Position numbers and translations under genes: made by a program
Notes under the pieces: generated by a model
What the model was told of the DNA's origin: nothing
What the model saw: only the letters and a program-made list of their open reading frames with translations
Databases searched by the model: none
NCBI RefSeq assembly: GCF_002795845.1
Contig: NZ_CP011797.1
Location: forward strand, 519,501-583,500
Reading direction: 5' to 3'
From: Reinekea forsetii
Lineage (GTDB): Bacteria > Pseudomonadota > Gammaproteobacteria > Pseudomonadales > Natronospirillaceae
DNA: 64,000 nucleotides
Part shown: in pieces, positions 52,685 through 61,268 of the stretch
How positions within the stretch are numbered: the first letter of the stretch is position 1
Layout: each line of letters begins with the position of its first letter

Positions 52685-52906
52685 GTGGTTTTAGTTCTGG
52701 CAATATTCATCGCCGAACTGGGTCTGATCATATTCGGAATTACTATTCCCTATGAGAGTCTTCTCTTGGGCGCTCCGCTCGTCGGTGGCACCCTTATAGC
52801 CGGTGAATTATTTGGTGTAACCAAGAATCAGCTGATTTCTGAGTTAGAGAAAGCCATACATAATAACTCTGAAGCCAGTCAATCGACAGAACCTGTAGAG
52901 CGATAG
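52685..52906 (+). CDS. small hypothetical membrane protein, possibly 5' truncated
   Basis: 73 residues from GTG 52685, with one or two hydrophobic segments (VLAIFIAELGLIIFGI, LLLGAPLVGGTLIAG) and a charged tail. The frame continues upstream without a start codon to a TAG at 52634, through a basic stretch (VKSKASKKIKQNL) that looks like a natural N-terminus. The original start may thus have been lost, or a rare start is used. Confidence 0.4.
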   Translation: MVLVLAIFIAELGLIIFGITIPYESLLLGAPLVGGTLIAGELFGVTKNQLISELEKAIHNNSEASQSTEPVER

Positions 52907-53297
52907 CGAATACTTCTATAAGCGCTATGTTTTTTGCACCACGATATGACCTTTACGGAGGAACTCGGCCGGCGACTCGTAGATTGTCGATTTAGCCAGC
53001 GCTCAGTCACCCAAAGGCCTCTTACCCTAGCACAACATCACGAAAATGGATTACACCTCTGCCAATAGTCGCTATAGTCGAGGCGCCGATGTTGCTTGAA
53101 CATCGTCATGGCACGGTATAAGGCGATCAGCCTATTTCTGTGTTAGAATCTAACTATTCTCCCCCCGCTTCAATAAGGCCGTCAATTTGACCGCCATAGA
53201 CTGCACTTCAGTCAACCCAGACCACTGGTTTCGCTTCGCTTGATTGCTGTAAGCGGAATCGACATTACTTAATTTTCTAGAGCTGAAAATCGATACT
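52907..53297 (+). other. intergenic region upstream of the Rho-like gene
   Basis: 391 bases, no recognisable gene. On the minus strand a 25-codon frame ending FLRKGHIVVQKT has no start and no match I know. A TTAGAAT near 53143 could be a -10 box. No leader ORF resembling rhoL is visible. Confidence 0.4.
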
Positions 53298-54260
53298 ATG
53301 ACGCGAGAAACATTACGTTTTAAAGTTAAACGAAAGACCGAGCCTAAACCAGACGATGCGCTAGCCAATGAGGTCTCCCATGACGACCCCAAAAAACGCT
53401 TTTTGAACGGCGTTGCCATCCATCCTTCCGAATGTATTCGCTTAGAAGCAGGCTCTGCGGAGTTCACCGCTAGAGCAATAGACCTCATCTCGCCCATCGG
53501 TATGGGCCAGCGCGGTTTAGTTGTTGCCTCGCCGGGCTGTGGTAAAACCACCATGCTAAAGCATATTTGCCAGGCGGTCGGGAACGCTTATCCGGAGATA
53601 AAGCTCTATGCATTGCTCATCGACGAGCGCCCGGAAGAAGTAACAGATTTCAAGCGCAGTGTGCCGGCAGAGGTCCATGCTTCATCCTCGGACGATAGCT
53701 ACGATCAACACGCCCGCGTGGCCAATGACCTGCTTAATATTGCCATCCGCGAAGCGGGTGAAGGTCATAATGTGATGATTGTTATCGACTCGCTCACTCG
53801 TTTGGCACGGGTCCACAATGCCAAACGTAAGAGCAGCGGCCGGACCATGTCAGGCGGCCTGGACGCTAACGCGATGGAAATACCGCGCAAGATGTTCGGT
53901 GCAGCACGAAATATTGAGAACGGCGGCTCGCTTACCATACTCGCCACCATACTGGTTGATACCGGTAGCCAGATGGATCAGGTCATCTTCGAGGAGTTTA
54001 AAGGCACGGGCAATATGGAAATTGTGCTCTCGCGGGATGTTGCCAGTCTGCGGATCTTCCCCGCGCTGGATATAGCGAAAAGTAGCACGCGGCGCGAGGA
54101 ACTGCTGATCAAGGCGAGCGATATCGGCAACGTGCGAATGTTACGCCGGTCTCTGAGCAATCTTAAGCCGGAAGAGAGCGCCAGCAAACTGGTAGACTTG
54201 CTGCAGATGCACCCAACCAATGCTGATCTATTAAAAGCTGTTCAGAGCGAGCAATCTTAA
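53298..54260 (+). CDS. Rho-like transcription termination ATPase lacking the N-terminal RNA-binding domain
   Basis: 320 residues, against about 420 for Rho. After a basic 33-residue tail it aligns with Rho from about E. coli residue 134 to the end, so the N-terminal helix bundle and the OB/cold-shock primary RNA site are missing. Kept are Walker A SPGCGKT with K83, catalytic E110 in LIDERPEEV, Walker B D164 in VIDSLTRLAR, and arginine finger R265 in SSTRREELL. Changed relative to E. coli are K181 to G80 in the P-loop and K326 to Q225 in the R-loop; Q-loop K283 is R182. ATPase activity and ring assembly are plausible; autonomous rut-site binding is not. Upstream stop codons in the frame rule out a simple missed longer start. 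Confidence 0.88.
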   Translation: MTRETLRFKVKRKTEPKPDDALANEVSHDDPKKRFLNGVAIHPSECIRLEAGSAEFTARAIDLISPIGMGQRGLVVASPGCGKTTMLKHICQAVGNAYPEIKLYALLIDERPEEVTDFKRSVPAEVHASSSDDSYDQHARVANDLLNIAIREAGEGHNVMIVIDSLTRLARVHNAKRKSSGRTMSGGLDANAMEIPRKMFGAARNIENGGSLTILATILVDTGSQMDQVIFEEFKGTGNMEIVLSRDVASLRIFPALDIAKSSTRREELLIKASDIGNVRMLRRSLSNLKPEESASKLVDLLQMHPTNADLLKAVQSEQS

Positions 54261-54438
54261 AAAATAAGGCAATAGGCATTGCTTCGCACGGGTGACTGAG
54301 TACTGCGGTTCGTTATTCAGGTTTTGTATACCCAAGCTCCCAGCGTCGTCTGCAGTAACATGCAGAATACCGGTTACCCGCTTGGGCTATTCACCTTACA
54401 GAGCCTAGGTGTCCCAAGCGGCGTAACGAGAAGCGGAA

Positions 54439-55206
54439 TCATCCCGCCAGCCAATCCAGTAGGATCCGACTGACCGCGTTGGGCTGCTCCATCGTCGTCA
54501 TATGGCCAGACTGTTCAATGGCTACCAATCGGCTACCCGATACCAGATCGGCCATTGCCTGATGCCGCGCCAATGGGCTCCAGCTGTCTTGTCGACCCGA
54601 GGCGAACAGGGTGGGGCAGGCTAAGGCCGCGAGCACCGGCGTGGCGTCGGGCCGTGTGATCAGCGCAGTCAATTGGGCTTCAAAGCGTTCAACCGAAAAA
54701 CCTTCAATCATATCTAAGATGGCATTGCACAGGCGGGTATCGTCCAGTCGCTCTGGGTGGACCATGCCTTGCAACCAGTCCAGGCCCATCACACGCATAC
54801 CGTGCTGGCGGGCGATGTTCAGCAGGCGCATGCGCCCGGCCACTTCCTTCTCGCCCGGAGCGCCGGCCGCGAGGCCCTGGTAACCGGTATCGAGCAGCGC
54901 CAGTCGGCTAACCCGCTGCGGTGCTTGGCGGACTAGTTCGAGCGCTACACGGCCGCCCATCGAATGGCCGGCCAGGGCGAACGGGCCGGTTACCTGGGCC
55001 AGCGCCATATGGGCCATCTTAGCGATCGAATCCGATGCCTCATAGTGCGCCACAATGCATTGAATACCGCGTTCAGCCAGGGCGGGTATCTGGTCTTGCC
55101 AGACGGTGCCATCACAGAGCAAGCCCGGTAGTAGCAGAACAGTGTCCGCCCGGTCGTGCAGATTGGCCTCGTTAGAGAGCTGTTCAGAACGTTCGACCCG
55201 GCTCAT
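54439..55206 (-). CDS. alpha/beta hydrolase of unknown substrate
   Basis: 255 residues. The nucleophile elbow is GHSMGG, the acid Asp lies in SGRQDSWSP and the His in EQSGHMTTMEQP; LLLPGLLCDGTVW holds the oxyanion residues. Related families include 3-oxoadipate enol-lactonases and esterases. ATG 55206 overlaps the stop of the NTF2-like gene (ATGA), so the two are coupled; the open extension to 55284 is inside that gene. The location near ligABJ suggests an aromatic-ester or lactone substrate, but this is only inference. Confidence 0.8.
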   Translation of the reverse strand: MSRVERSEQLSNEANLHDRADTVLLLPGLLCDGTVWQDQIPALAERGIQCIVAHYEASDSIAKMAHMALAQVTGPFALAGHSMGGRVALELVRQAPQRVSRLALLDTGYQGLAAGAPGEKEVAGRMRLLNIARQHGMRVMGLDWLQGMVHPERLDDTRLCNAILDMIEGFSVERFEAQLTALITRPDATPVLAALACPTLFASGRQDSWSPLARHQAMADLVSGSRLVAIEQSGHMTTMEQPNAVSRILLDWLAG

Positions 55207-55667
55207 CGTACTAGCCCTTGTGGCGTGGCATTGAGTGCAAAGGCGGCTCGGCGCTCCTGCAACCACCAACGACCATCTTGCCAAATCAGTCGGTCGTGAA
55301 AGGCGCCGATCAGGCAGCGCTGTACCGTAGCACCAAAGATGGGGTCAGCCGACTCGGCTGCGTCACTCGAATAGAGGGTGACGTAAGCGCTGCTGGTGGC
55401 TTCGGTGGCGGACTGGCAGGCGATACGAAGATTAGAGATTAGATGGCGATTAATCCGCGTTGCCGGTGTGGCGCTATAGGATAGGGCGATAGCCGCCGGC
55501 CCCACCAAGGGCTCCGGGGTGGTCGGGCGGTACAGGGCGCCATCCGCGGTAAATAGGGCCGCAAAGGCAGTAAAATCGCGTTGATCGACCAGATGGCTGG
55601 CTTCAATAATCAGCTGGCTGATGGCACCGTGCTGGTGCCAGAATTCTGCTTCGGCGATGTTTTGCAT
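55203..55667 (-). CDS. NTF2/SnoaL-like protein
   Basis: 154 residues with an alpha+beta-barrel layout of the SnoaL type: LIIEASHLVDQRDFTAFAALF helix, FTADGALYRP strand, and WQDGRWWLQERRA at the end. Members include ring-hydroxylating oxygenase beta subunits, dehydratases and isomerases. No oxygenase alpha subunit is nearby. It is translationally coupled to the hydrolase, pointing to a joint pathway step. Confidence 0.7.
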   Translation of the reverse strand: MQNIAEAEFWHQHGAISQLIIEASHLVDQRDFTAFAALFTADGALYRPTTPEPLVGPAAIALSYSATPATRINRHLISNLRIACQSATEATSSAYVTLYSSDAAESADPIFGATVQRCLIGAFHDRLIWQDGRWWLQERRAAFALNATPQGLVR

Positions 55668-55776
55668 AGGGCTCTCTCATTTTTTTATCAGCCCCTAGCA
55701 TACGGTTATCAACGCGTTACGGGCCGGTGGAACACACCGTTCCAGTTTGTATCCTGCTGCGGCCCAACCCGGCACC

Positions 55777-56274
55777 TTAACCCAAGATCAGCGGATTCAA
55801 CTGCCACATGGCAAAATTTAACGCGCTGGCAAAGCTCACCCAGAGGAAGTAGGGCACCAAGAGCAGACCGGCCCAGGCTGAGACGCGCCAAAACAGCACG
55901 ATGTTGACGGCAATCAGCACCAACAATAGGACTATATCGACGAACGCCAGCGCACCCAGATACCAGGCGAAAAACAGCCAGCTCCACAGGGCATTAATGA
56001 TCAGTTGGACCAGAAAGACTGCGAACGCAGGACGATTATTTTGCAGCCCACCCACGCGCCAAACCAGCCAGGCGGCAATGCCCATAAAGGTATAGAGCAA
56101 GGTCCAGACCGGTCCGAATAACCAGGCCGCCGGCGCCCAGGCCGGTTGGATCAGCTCGCCATAAAAGTCACTCGCTTGCACCGCGGCCGCGGCGCCAATG
56201 CCCGAGGCCAGGTAGCATAGAACCAACCAGCCCACTAAGGCCAGGATGGGTCGGTATTTTGATTGTGTAGTCAT
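55777..56274 (-). CDS. tspO: TspO/MBR family tryptophan-rich sensory protein
   Basis: 165 residues with five predicted membrane helices. The hallmark WAPAAWLFGPVWTLLYTFMG is present, as is a Trp/Ala-rich WSWLFFAWYLGALAFVD segment. Bacterial TspO binds porphyrins and affects tetrapyrrole or stress responses. It is separated by 109 bases from the NTF2-like gene. Confidence 0.88.
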   Translation of the reverse strand: MTTQSKYRPILALVGWLVLCYLASGIGAAAAVQASDFYGELIQPAWAPAAWLFGPVWTLLYTFMGIAAWLVWRVGGLQNNRPAFAVFLVQLIINALWSWLFFAWYLGALAFVDIVLLLVLIAVNIVLFWRVSAWAGLLLVPYFLWVSFASALNFAMWQLNPLILG

Positions 56275-56459
56275 TTAGATTCCCTCTATGTAGACGCTTG
56301 GTTTACTGCTGGGGGTATGGTACGCCGGGCTTGGAATGAGCGCTATGGACTAGATTGCGCGCCAACGAAATTTTGTCGAGAAGTCTCTGGTACGCCCTAG
56401 CCAAACCAAAAAAGCTGACCCGCAGAGCCAGCTAGCCTGAGGTAGAAACGGAGCAATGG

Positions 56460-57422
56460 TTAAAAGGGCGGTAACGCTCCCTCAGGCTCCTGCGCGCTTA
56501 GGCTCGGCGTGGCCCGGGAGTAGCTGGCGGGGGTATTGTTGGTGCAGAGTTCTCGCAAAAAGTCGATAAACAGACGAGTACGGGCATTGAGCATGCGCTT
56601 GCTGGTGTACACCGCCGACGCCTTGGCGGTGGTCTGCAAGAGCACCTCGGGGGCCACCTGGACCAGAGACCCAGCCTGGATTTCACCGTAGCAATAGAGC
56701 GCCGGCAAGAGGGCAATGCCAAAGCCGTTGAGCACGGTGTCGCGCACCATGATAGGGTCGGTGGTCTCGAGCGCGGCATTTAGGGTCAGGCTGTGTAGGT
56801 CACCGCGAATACGCACCTTTAAGGGTGTGCGATTGTAACGTTGCTCGCAAATTTTCACCTGACTCACCAATCGGTCCAAGTCATCAAGCTGACTCAGATT
56901 GCGCGCCACCGCTGGGGTGGCGACCCAGAGCAGCGGCGACTCGACTAAGGGCACGCCAATCAGATCCGAGTCGGGCAGGTCGCCGACCTGCACCGCCACA
57001 TCGATATTGTCACCAATCAGATCCACCGCTACCGGGCTGATGCTCACGCGCACGGTGATACCCGGATAGCGGCTGTGGAAGCGGTGCAGATGGCCGGCCA
57101 CCACTAGGCGACTGAAGGCCATCGGCAAGGACACCATGAGCTCGCCGCTCGGTTCTTTGGTTAGACCATTCATATGGGCATCGGCCGATTGAATCTGCTC
57201 CATAATCAGCTGGCAATGCTTGTGGAAGATCTCGCCTTCCTGGGTCATGCGCATCTGGCGTGAGTTGCGTTCGAAGAGTCGAACCTGCAGCTCCTCTTCC
57301 AACCGATGAATAAACCGACTGACGCTCGACTTGGGCATGCGCAGCGCGCGCGCGGCGGCTGAGATGCCGCCGTGCTCAACCACGGCGACAAAGATGGGTA
57401 GATCGGCTATGTTCCACTGCAT
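56460..57422 (-). CDS. LysR-family regulator, divergent from ligABJ
   Basis: 320 residues. HTH at about 3-62 (FVAVVEHGGISAAARALRM, KSSVSRFIHRLEEE), effector domain from about 90. It belongs to the AaeR/DsdC-like group judging by VDIAVQVGDLPDSDL. The ligA coding start is 154 bases away in the opposite direction, so it probably activates ligABJ with protocatechuate or a derivative. It is unrelated in detail to the tandem-HTH LysR at 39.4 kb. Confidence 0.88.
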   Translation of the reverse strand: MQWNIADLPIFVAVVEHGGISAAARALRMPKSSVSRFIHRLEEELQVRLFERNSRQMRMTQEGEIFHKHCQLIMEQIQSADAHMNGLTKEPSGELMVSLPMAFSRLVVAGHLHRFHSRYPGITVRVSISPVAVDLIGDNIDVAVQVGDLPDSDLIGVPLVESPLLWVATPAVARNLSQLDDLDRLVSQVKICEQRYNRTPLKVRIRGDLHSLTLNAALETTDPIMVRDTVLNGFGIALLPALYCYGEIQAGSLVQVAPEVLLQTTAKASAVYTSKRMLNARTRLFIDFLRELCTNNTPASYSRATPSLSAQEPEGALPPF

Positions 57423-57576
57423 GAACGATTCGTCCTAAACACTTAACTTGTTCCAGATTCTGCCTTTAACTATGCTGCTTGTCATCCATTCTGGGGCTCT
57501 ATCCAAAAAAAAATACAACACTGTAAGTCACAAGAGCGATAGACCCCGCCCGAATACCACCGCCATGGAGACACAC

Positions 57577-57966
57577 ATGCCGAAAGATTACGAAGACATA
57601 CCCGGTACCTATGTAATGGACGGCCGTCATTGCCGTTTGGGTTACCAGCTCAATATGTTTTGCCTGTCATTAAACGAGGCCGCCAATCGCGAGGCCTTCC
57701 GTGCCGATGAAGGCGCCTACCTGGCACAGTATCCGGTGACCCCAGCCCAACGCACCGCGGTGTTAGAGCGCGACTGGCTCGGTATGCTGCAACTGGGCGG
57801 TAATATCTATTACACCTTTAAGTTGGCGATCTTCGATGGTCGCTCGATGCAATACGTTGGCGCGGCCATGTCTGGCGTCACCGAAGACAGTTTTCGCGAG
57901 ATGATGATCGCTGGCGGCCGTTCGGTCGAAGGCAACCGCAGTAAGAAGGAGCAGGCCCGTGGCTAA
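57577..57966 (+). CDS. ligA: protocatechuate 4,5-dioxygenase alpha subunit
   Basis: 129 residues. The all-helical LigA domain caps the active site of LigB; together they open protocatechuate between C4 and C5. It has YEDIPGTYVMDG, GYQLNMFCLSL and the family TPAQRTAVLERDW, GGNIYY. ATG 57577 is chosen because GGAG lies six bases upstream and it gives the normal length; the open frame from 57448 would add 43 AT-rich-coded residues. It overlaps ligB by eight bases. Confidence 0.92.
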   Translation: MPKDYEDIPGTYVMDGRHCRLGYQLNMFCLSLNEAANREAFRADEGAYLAQYPVTPAQRTAVLERDWLGMLQLGGNIYYTFKLAIFDGRSMQYVGAAMSGVTEDSFREMMIAGGRSVEGNRSKKEQARG

Positions 57967-58795
57967 ACTGATTTGTGGTGTGGGCACATCCCATGTGCCG
58001 GCCATTGGCGCGGCGATTGATAACGGCAAGACCCAGGATGCCTACTGGAAGCCCTTGTTCGATGGCTATCAGCCGGCACGGGATTGGATCCAGGACAACA
58101 AGCCCGATGTGGTGATCGTGGTCTTTAACGATCACGCCTCGGCCTTTAGCCTCAAACTGATTCCGACCTTTATAATCGGCGTCGCGCCGGAGTTTAAGCC
58201 GGCCGATGAAGGCTATGGCCCGCGTAAGGTACCGTCCGCCGAAGGCGATCCGGATTTTGCCTGGCACCTGGCCGAACATCTGATCCTCAATGAATTTGAT
58301 ATGACCATCGCCAATGAGATGGATATCGACCACGGCTGTACCGTGCCGCTGTCCATTATGTTCGGTGAGCCCGAGCAATGGCCGTGCAAGATCGTGCCGC
58401 TGTGCGTTAATGTAATCCAGTATCCGGCGCCGACCGCGAAACGCTGTTACGATCTGGGTCGGGAAATCCGCGCCGCAGTCGAGGCCTATGGCCCCGATAC
58501 CAAGGTGGCGATTTTCGGCACCGGCGGCATGTCGCATCAGTTGCAGGGCGAACGCGCCGGACTGGTCAACGCCGACTACGATCAGAACTTCCTGCGCATG
58601 CTCACCAGCGACCCGGAGCAGCTGAAGACCCTGAGCCATGTCGAGCTAATGCGCGAAGCCGGTACCGAGGGCATTGAACTGGTGATGTGGCTGATTATGC
58701 GCGGCACCATGAGCCTGGATGCAAAGGAAATCTATTCCTTCTACCATGTGCCGGCCTCAAACACCGGCGCGGGACTGATCATACTGGAAGATTGA
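57959..58795 (+). CDS. ligB: protocatechuate 4,5-dioxygenase beta subunit
   Basis: 278-residue class III extradiol dioxygenase catalytic subunit. The Fe(II) ligands are H12 (GTSHVPAI), H59 (FNDHASAF) and E240 (TEGIELVMW), with the base H193 in GGMSHQLQG. These sit two residues from the Sphingobium LigB numbering. GTG start with AAGGAG upstream, inside the end of ligA. Confidence 0.95.
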   Translation: MAKLICGVGTSHVPAIGAAIDNGKTQDAYWKPLFDGYQPARDWIQDNKPDVVIVVFNDHASAFSLKLIPTFIIGVAPEFKPADEGYGPRKVPSAEGDPDFAWHLAEHLILNEFDMTIANEMDIDHGCTVPLSIMFGEPEQWPCKIVPLCVNVIQYPAPTAKRCYDLGREIRAAVEAYGPDTKVAIFGTGGMSHQLQGERAGLVNADYDQNFLRMLTSDPEQLKTLSHVELMREAGTEGIELVMWLIMRGTMSLDAKEIYSFYHVPASNTGAGLIILED

Positions 58796-58912
58796 ACCGG
58801 AGCGCGCGGCCCCACTGCCTCGAGCAGGGCCGCGTATCCCTTACCCACTAATAAGTGTGGCGTTCAACCCGATTGCGCAGACAGCCGACGGGTGAACGCA
58901 CTGGAGAGCATT

Positions 58913-59923
58913 ATGATTATCGATTGCCACGGCCACTACACCACCGCACCGGACGAGTTGGGTCACTATCGCGACCAGCAGAAAGCCGACCTCAAGCAGA
59001 ACGCCGATCACCTAGCCCAAAAGGGCACATTGGCGATCAGCGATGAGCAGATCCGCGCGACCATTGAAAATAACCAATTGAAGCTGCAGCAAGAACGCGG
59101 CACCGACCTGACCATCTTCTCGCCCCGCGCCAGCTGGATGGGTCACGACCTGGGCAATGAAAGCACCAGCGTGGCCTGGACCGAACACAGCAATGACCTG
59201 ATTCGTCGCGTCTGCGATCTGTTCCCGAGCAACTTCGCACCGGTCGCCCAGCTGCCCCAGAGCCCGAATGTTGCGCCTAAGGCCGTGGTTCGCGAGCTGG
59301 AGCGTACCGTCAATGAGATGGGCTTTATCGGCTGTAACCTGAACCCGGACCCGTCCGGTGGTTTCTGGAAAGACAAGCCGCTGCACGACCGTTTCTGGTA
59401 CCCGATCTACGAGAAGATGTCTGAACTGGATATCCCCGCCATGATCCACGTATCGGGCGCCTGTCACCCCAGCCTGCACACCACCACCTCCTATTACCTG
59501 GGTGCCGATACCACCGCCTTTGTGCAACTGATGATGTCGGATCTGTTCAAAGACTTTCCCCAGCTGAAGTTTATTATTCCGCACGGCGGTGGCGCAGTGC
59601 CCTACCATTGGGGCCGGTTCCGCGGTATCGCGCAGGATCAGGGCTTGGGGGATTTGGCTGAGCGAGTGCTCAACAATATCTACTTCGACACCTGTGTGTA
59701 CCATCAGGAAGGCATCGACCTGTTACTGGATGTAATTCCAACCAAAAACATCCTCTTCGCCTCGGAAATGATCGGCGCAGTGCGCAGCATCGACCCGACC
59801 ACCGGGCATTACTTTGATGACACCAAACGTTATATCGATGGCAATAAGAAGCTCTCGGCAGCGCAAAAGCAGGCCATCTTCGAAGACAATATCCGCACCG
59901 TCTTCCCGCGTCTGCAGGCCTGA
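58913..59923 (+). CDS. ligJ: 4-oxalomesaconate hydratase
   Basis: 336-residue amidohydrolase-superfamily protein matching LigJ. It adds water to oxalomesaconate giving 4-carboxy-4-hydroxy-2-oxoadipate. Visible are IIDCHGHYT (H6, H8), TIFSPRASWMGHDLGN, MGFIGCNLNPDPSGG, IPHGGGAVPYHWGRF and GAVRSIDPTTGHYFDDTKR. ATG 58913 has GGAG at seven bases and a normal N-terminus; a GTG seven codons earlier is less likely. It is 117 bases after ligB. Confidence 0.94.
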   Translation: MIIDCHGHYTTAPDELGHYRDQQKADLKQNADHLAQKGTLAISDEQIRATIENNQLKLQQERGTDLTIFSPRASWMGHDLGNESTSVAWTEHSNDLIRRVCDLFPSNFAPVAQLPQSPNVAPKAVVRELERTVNEMGFIGCNLNPDPSGGFWKDKPLHDRFWYPIYEKMSELDIPAMIHVSGACHPSLHTTTSYYLGADTTAFVQLMMSDLFKDFPQLKFIIPHGGGAVPYHWGRFRGIAQDQGLGDLAERVLNNIYFDTCVYHQEGIDLLLDVIPTKNILFASEMIGAVRSIDPTTGHYFDDTKRYIDGNKKLSAAQKQAIFEDNIRTVFPRLQA

Positions 59924-59932
59924 TCGGGGCAT

Positions 59933-59967
59933 AAAAAAACCGGCGCTGCGGATACCCGAGCGCCGGT
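59933..59967 (-). terminator. terminator of lipA (also between ligJ and lipA)
   Basis: Nine-base perfect stem ACCGGCGCT / AGCGCCGGT. Read on the minus strand it is followed by seven T. It lies between the converging ligJ and lipA. Confidence 0.87.
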
Positions 59968-59992
59968 CTATATATTGAGTAATGTCCGGCTG

Positions 59993-60988
59993 CTAGCTAG
60001 TGGCCAGCCCGACGTTATTCTTCGCCAACACCTGCTCGGCACGATAGCTGGAACGTACCAGTACGCCCGACACCACTTCCAAGAAGCCCATATCCAGACC
60101 CCATTGACGATACTCCTCGAACTCGGCCGGCGTGACATAGCGGTCTATCGGGTAATGGTTCACCGTGGGCTGCAGATACTGACCAAAGGTCACAATATCG
60201 ACATTAGCGGCGCGCAAGTCGGTCAGAGTTTCGCGAATCTCCGCCTCCGTCTCACCCAAACCGAGCATGACACTGGTTTTGGTCAGCACGTCTGGCCGGT
60301 AGGCCTTGGCATGGGCGAGCACGGTCAGGGTCTGATCATAGGACGCGCGTGGGTCGCGCACCGGATGGGTTAAGCGGCGTACCGTCTCAATATTCTGGGC
60401 AAAGACCACTACGCCGGAATCGACCACCGTTTCAATATCGGCCAAGACGCCGAGAAAATCGGGCGTGAGCGCCTCAACGGCGACATCCGGATTGAGTTCC
60501 TTGACCTTTTGGACACAGGCCGCATAGTGACCGGCACCGCCATCGGGCAGATCGTCCCGGTTGACCGAGGTCAGCACTATATACTTCAACTTCATCAACT
60601 GAACCGAGCGGGCGGTGTTTTCCGCCTCATCGGCGTCCAGCCAACCCTTGGGGTTGCCGGTGTTCACCGCACAGAAACGGCAGGCACGGGTACAGATATC
60701 GCCCATCAGCATGATGGTCGCGGTACCGGAGCTCCAGCACTCACCCATATTGGGGCACTTGGCCTCTTCGCACACGGTGGCCAGCTTGTGTTCGTGCACA
60801 ATAGTCTTGGTACGCTCAAAGGCCGCACCGCCCTGCAACTTGACCCGCAACCACGAGGGCTTCGGCAAGCGCTCGGCCTGCTTGGGCGTGGCCTTAATGC
60901 CATCTTTGATGGCGGTAATGCCCTTGGCATTGACGAATTTAGCGCCACTGGGGATGTTGATGGCAGGTATAAGCTTGTTGTCAGACAT
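59993..60988 (-). CDS. lipA: lipoyl synthase
   Basis: 331 residues, a radical-SAM enzyme that inserts two sulfurs into octanoyl-protein. The auxiliary cluster has [13 protein letters not shown] and the radical-SAM cluster [10 protein letters not shown]; the late Arg-Ser-Ser-Tyr (VRSSYRAE) supplies the serine ligand. ATG 60988 gives the normal start; an open 40-codon extension is unneeded. No lipB adjoins it, unlike the usual lipB-lipA pairing. Confidence 0.96.
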   Translation of the reverse strand: MSDNKLIPAINIPSGAKFVNAKGITAIKDGIKATPKQAERLPKPSWLRVKLQGGAAFERTKTIVHEHKLATVCEEAKCPNMGECWSSGTATIMLMGDICTRACRFCAVNTGNPKGWLDADEAENTARSVQLMKLKYIVLTSVNRDDLPDGGAGHYAACVQKVKELNPDVAVEALTPDFLGVLADIETVVDSGVVVFAQNIETVRRLTHPVRDPRASYDQTLTVLAHAKAYRPDVLTKTSVMLGLGETEAEIRETLTDLRAANVDIVTFGQYLQPTVNHYPIDRYVTPAEFEEYRQWGLDMGFLEVVSGVLVRSSYRAEQVLAKNNVGLATS

Positions 60989-61268
60989 AGTAGCGTTCCG
61001 CACCGCGGCCCTTGGTTGAGATATGGCCACTATGATAAACACTCGGGCCCGGTATTGCATTTTTCTTGGGCAAATTTTGGCAAGCTTGACAAAGTTCACC
61101 CGGAACATGGGCCCTGGGCGGGGTGGAGCGCCGCCGCCATGGTCGCTGAGCGCTTAGTTTAGGTGTATTCGAATTCCACCCGACCTGGTCAGGATTTAAC
61201 TGAGATGCCATGCTGTATATTGTTATTTTTGGGGCATTGGGTTGAATCGGCGGATAGGGGGTAATGGG

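Noticed and set aside
57448-57576. Extended LigA start
   Set aside because: Would add 43 residues absent from the family; ATG 57577 has a proper GGAG site.
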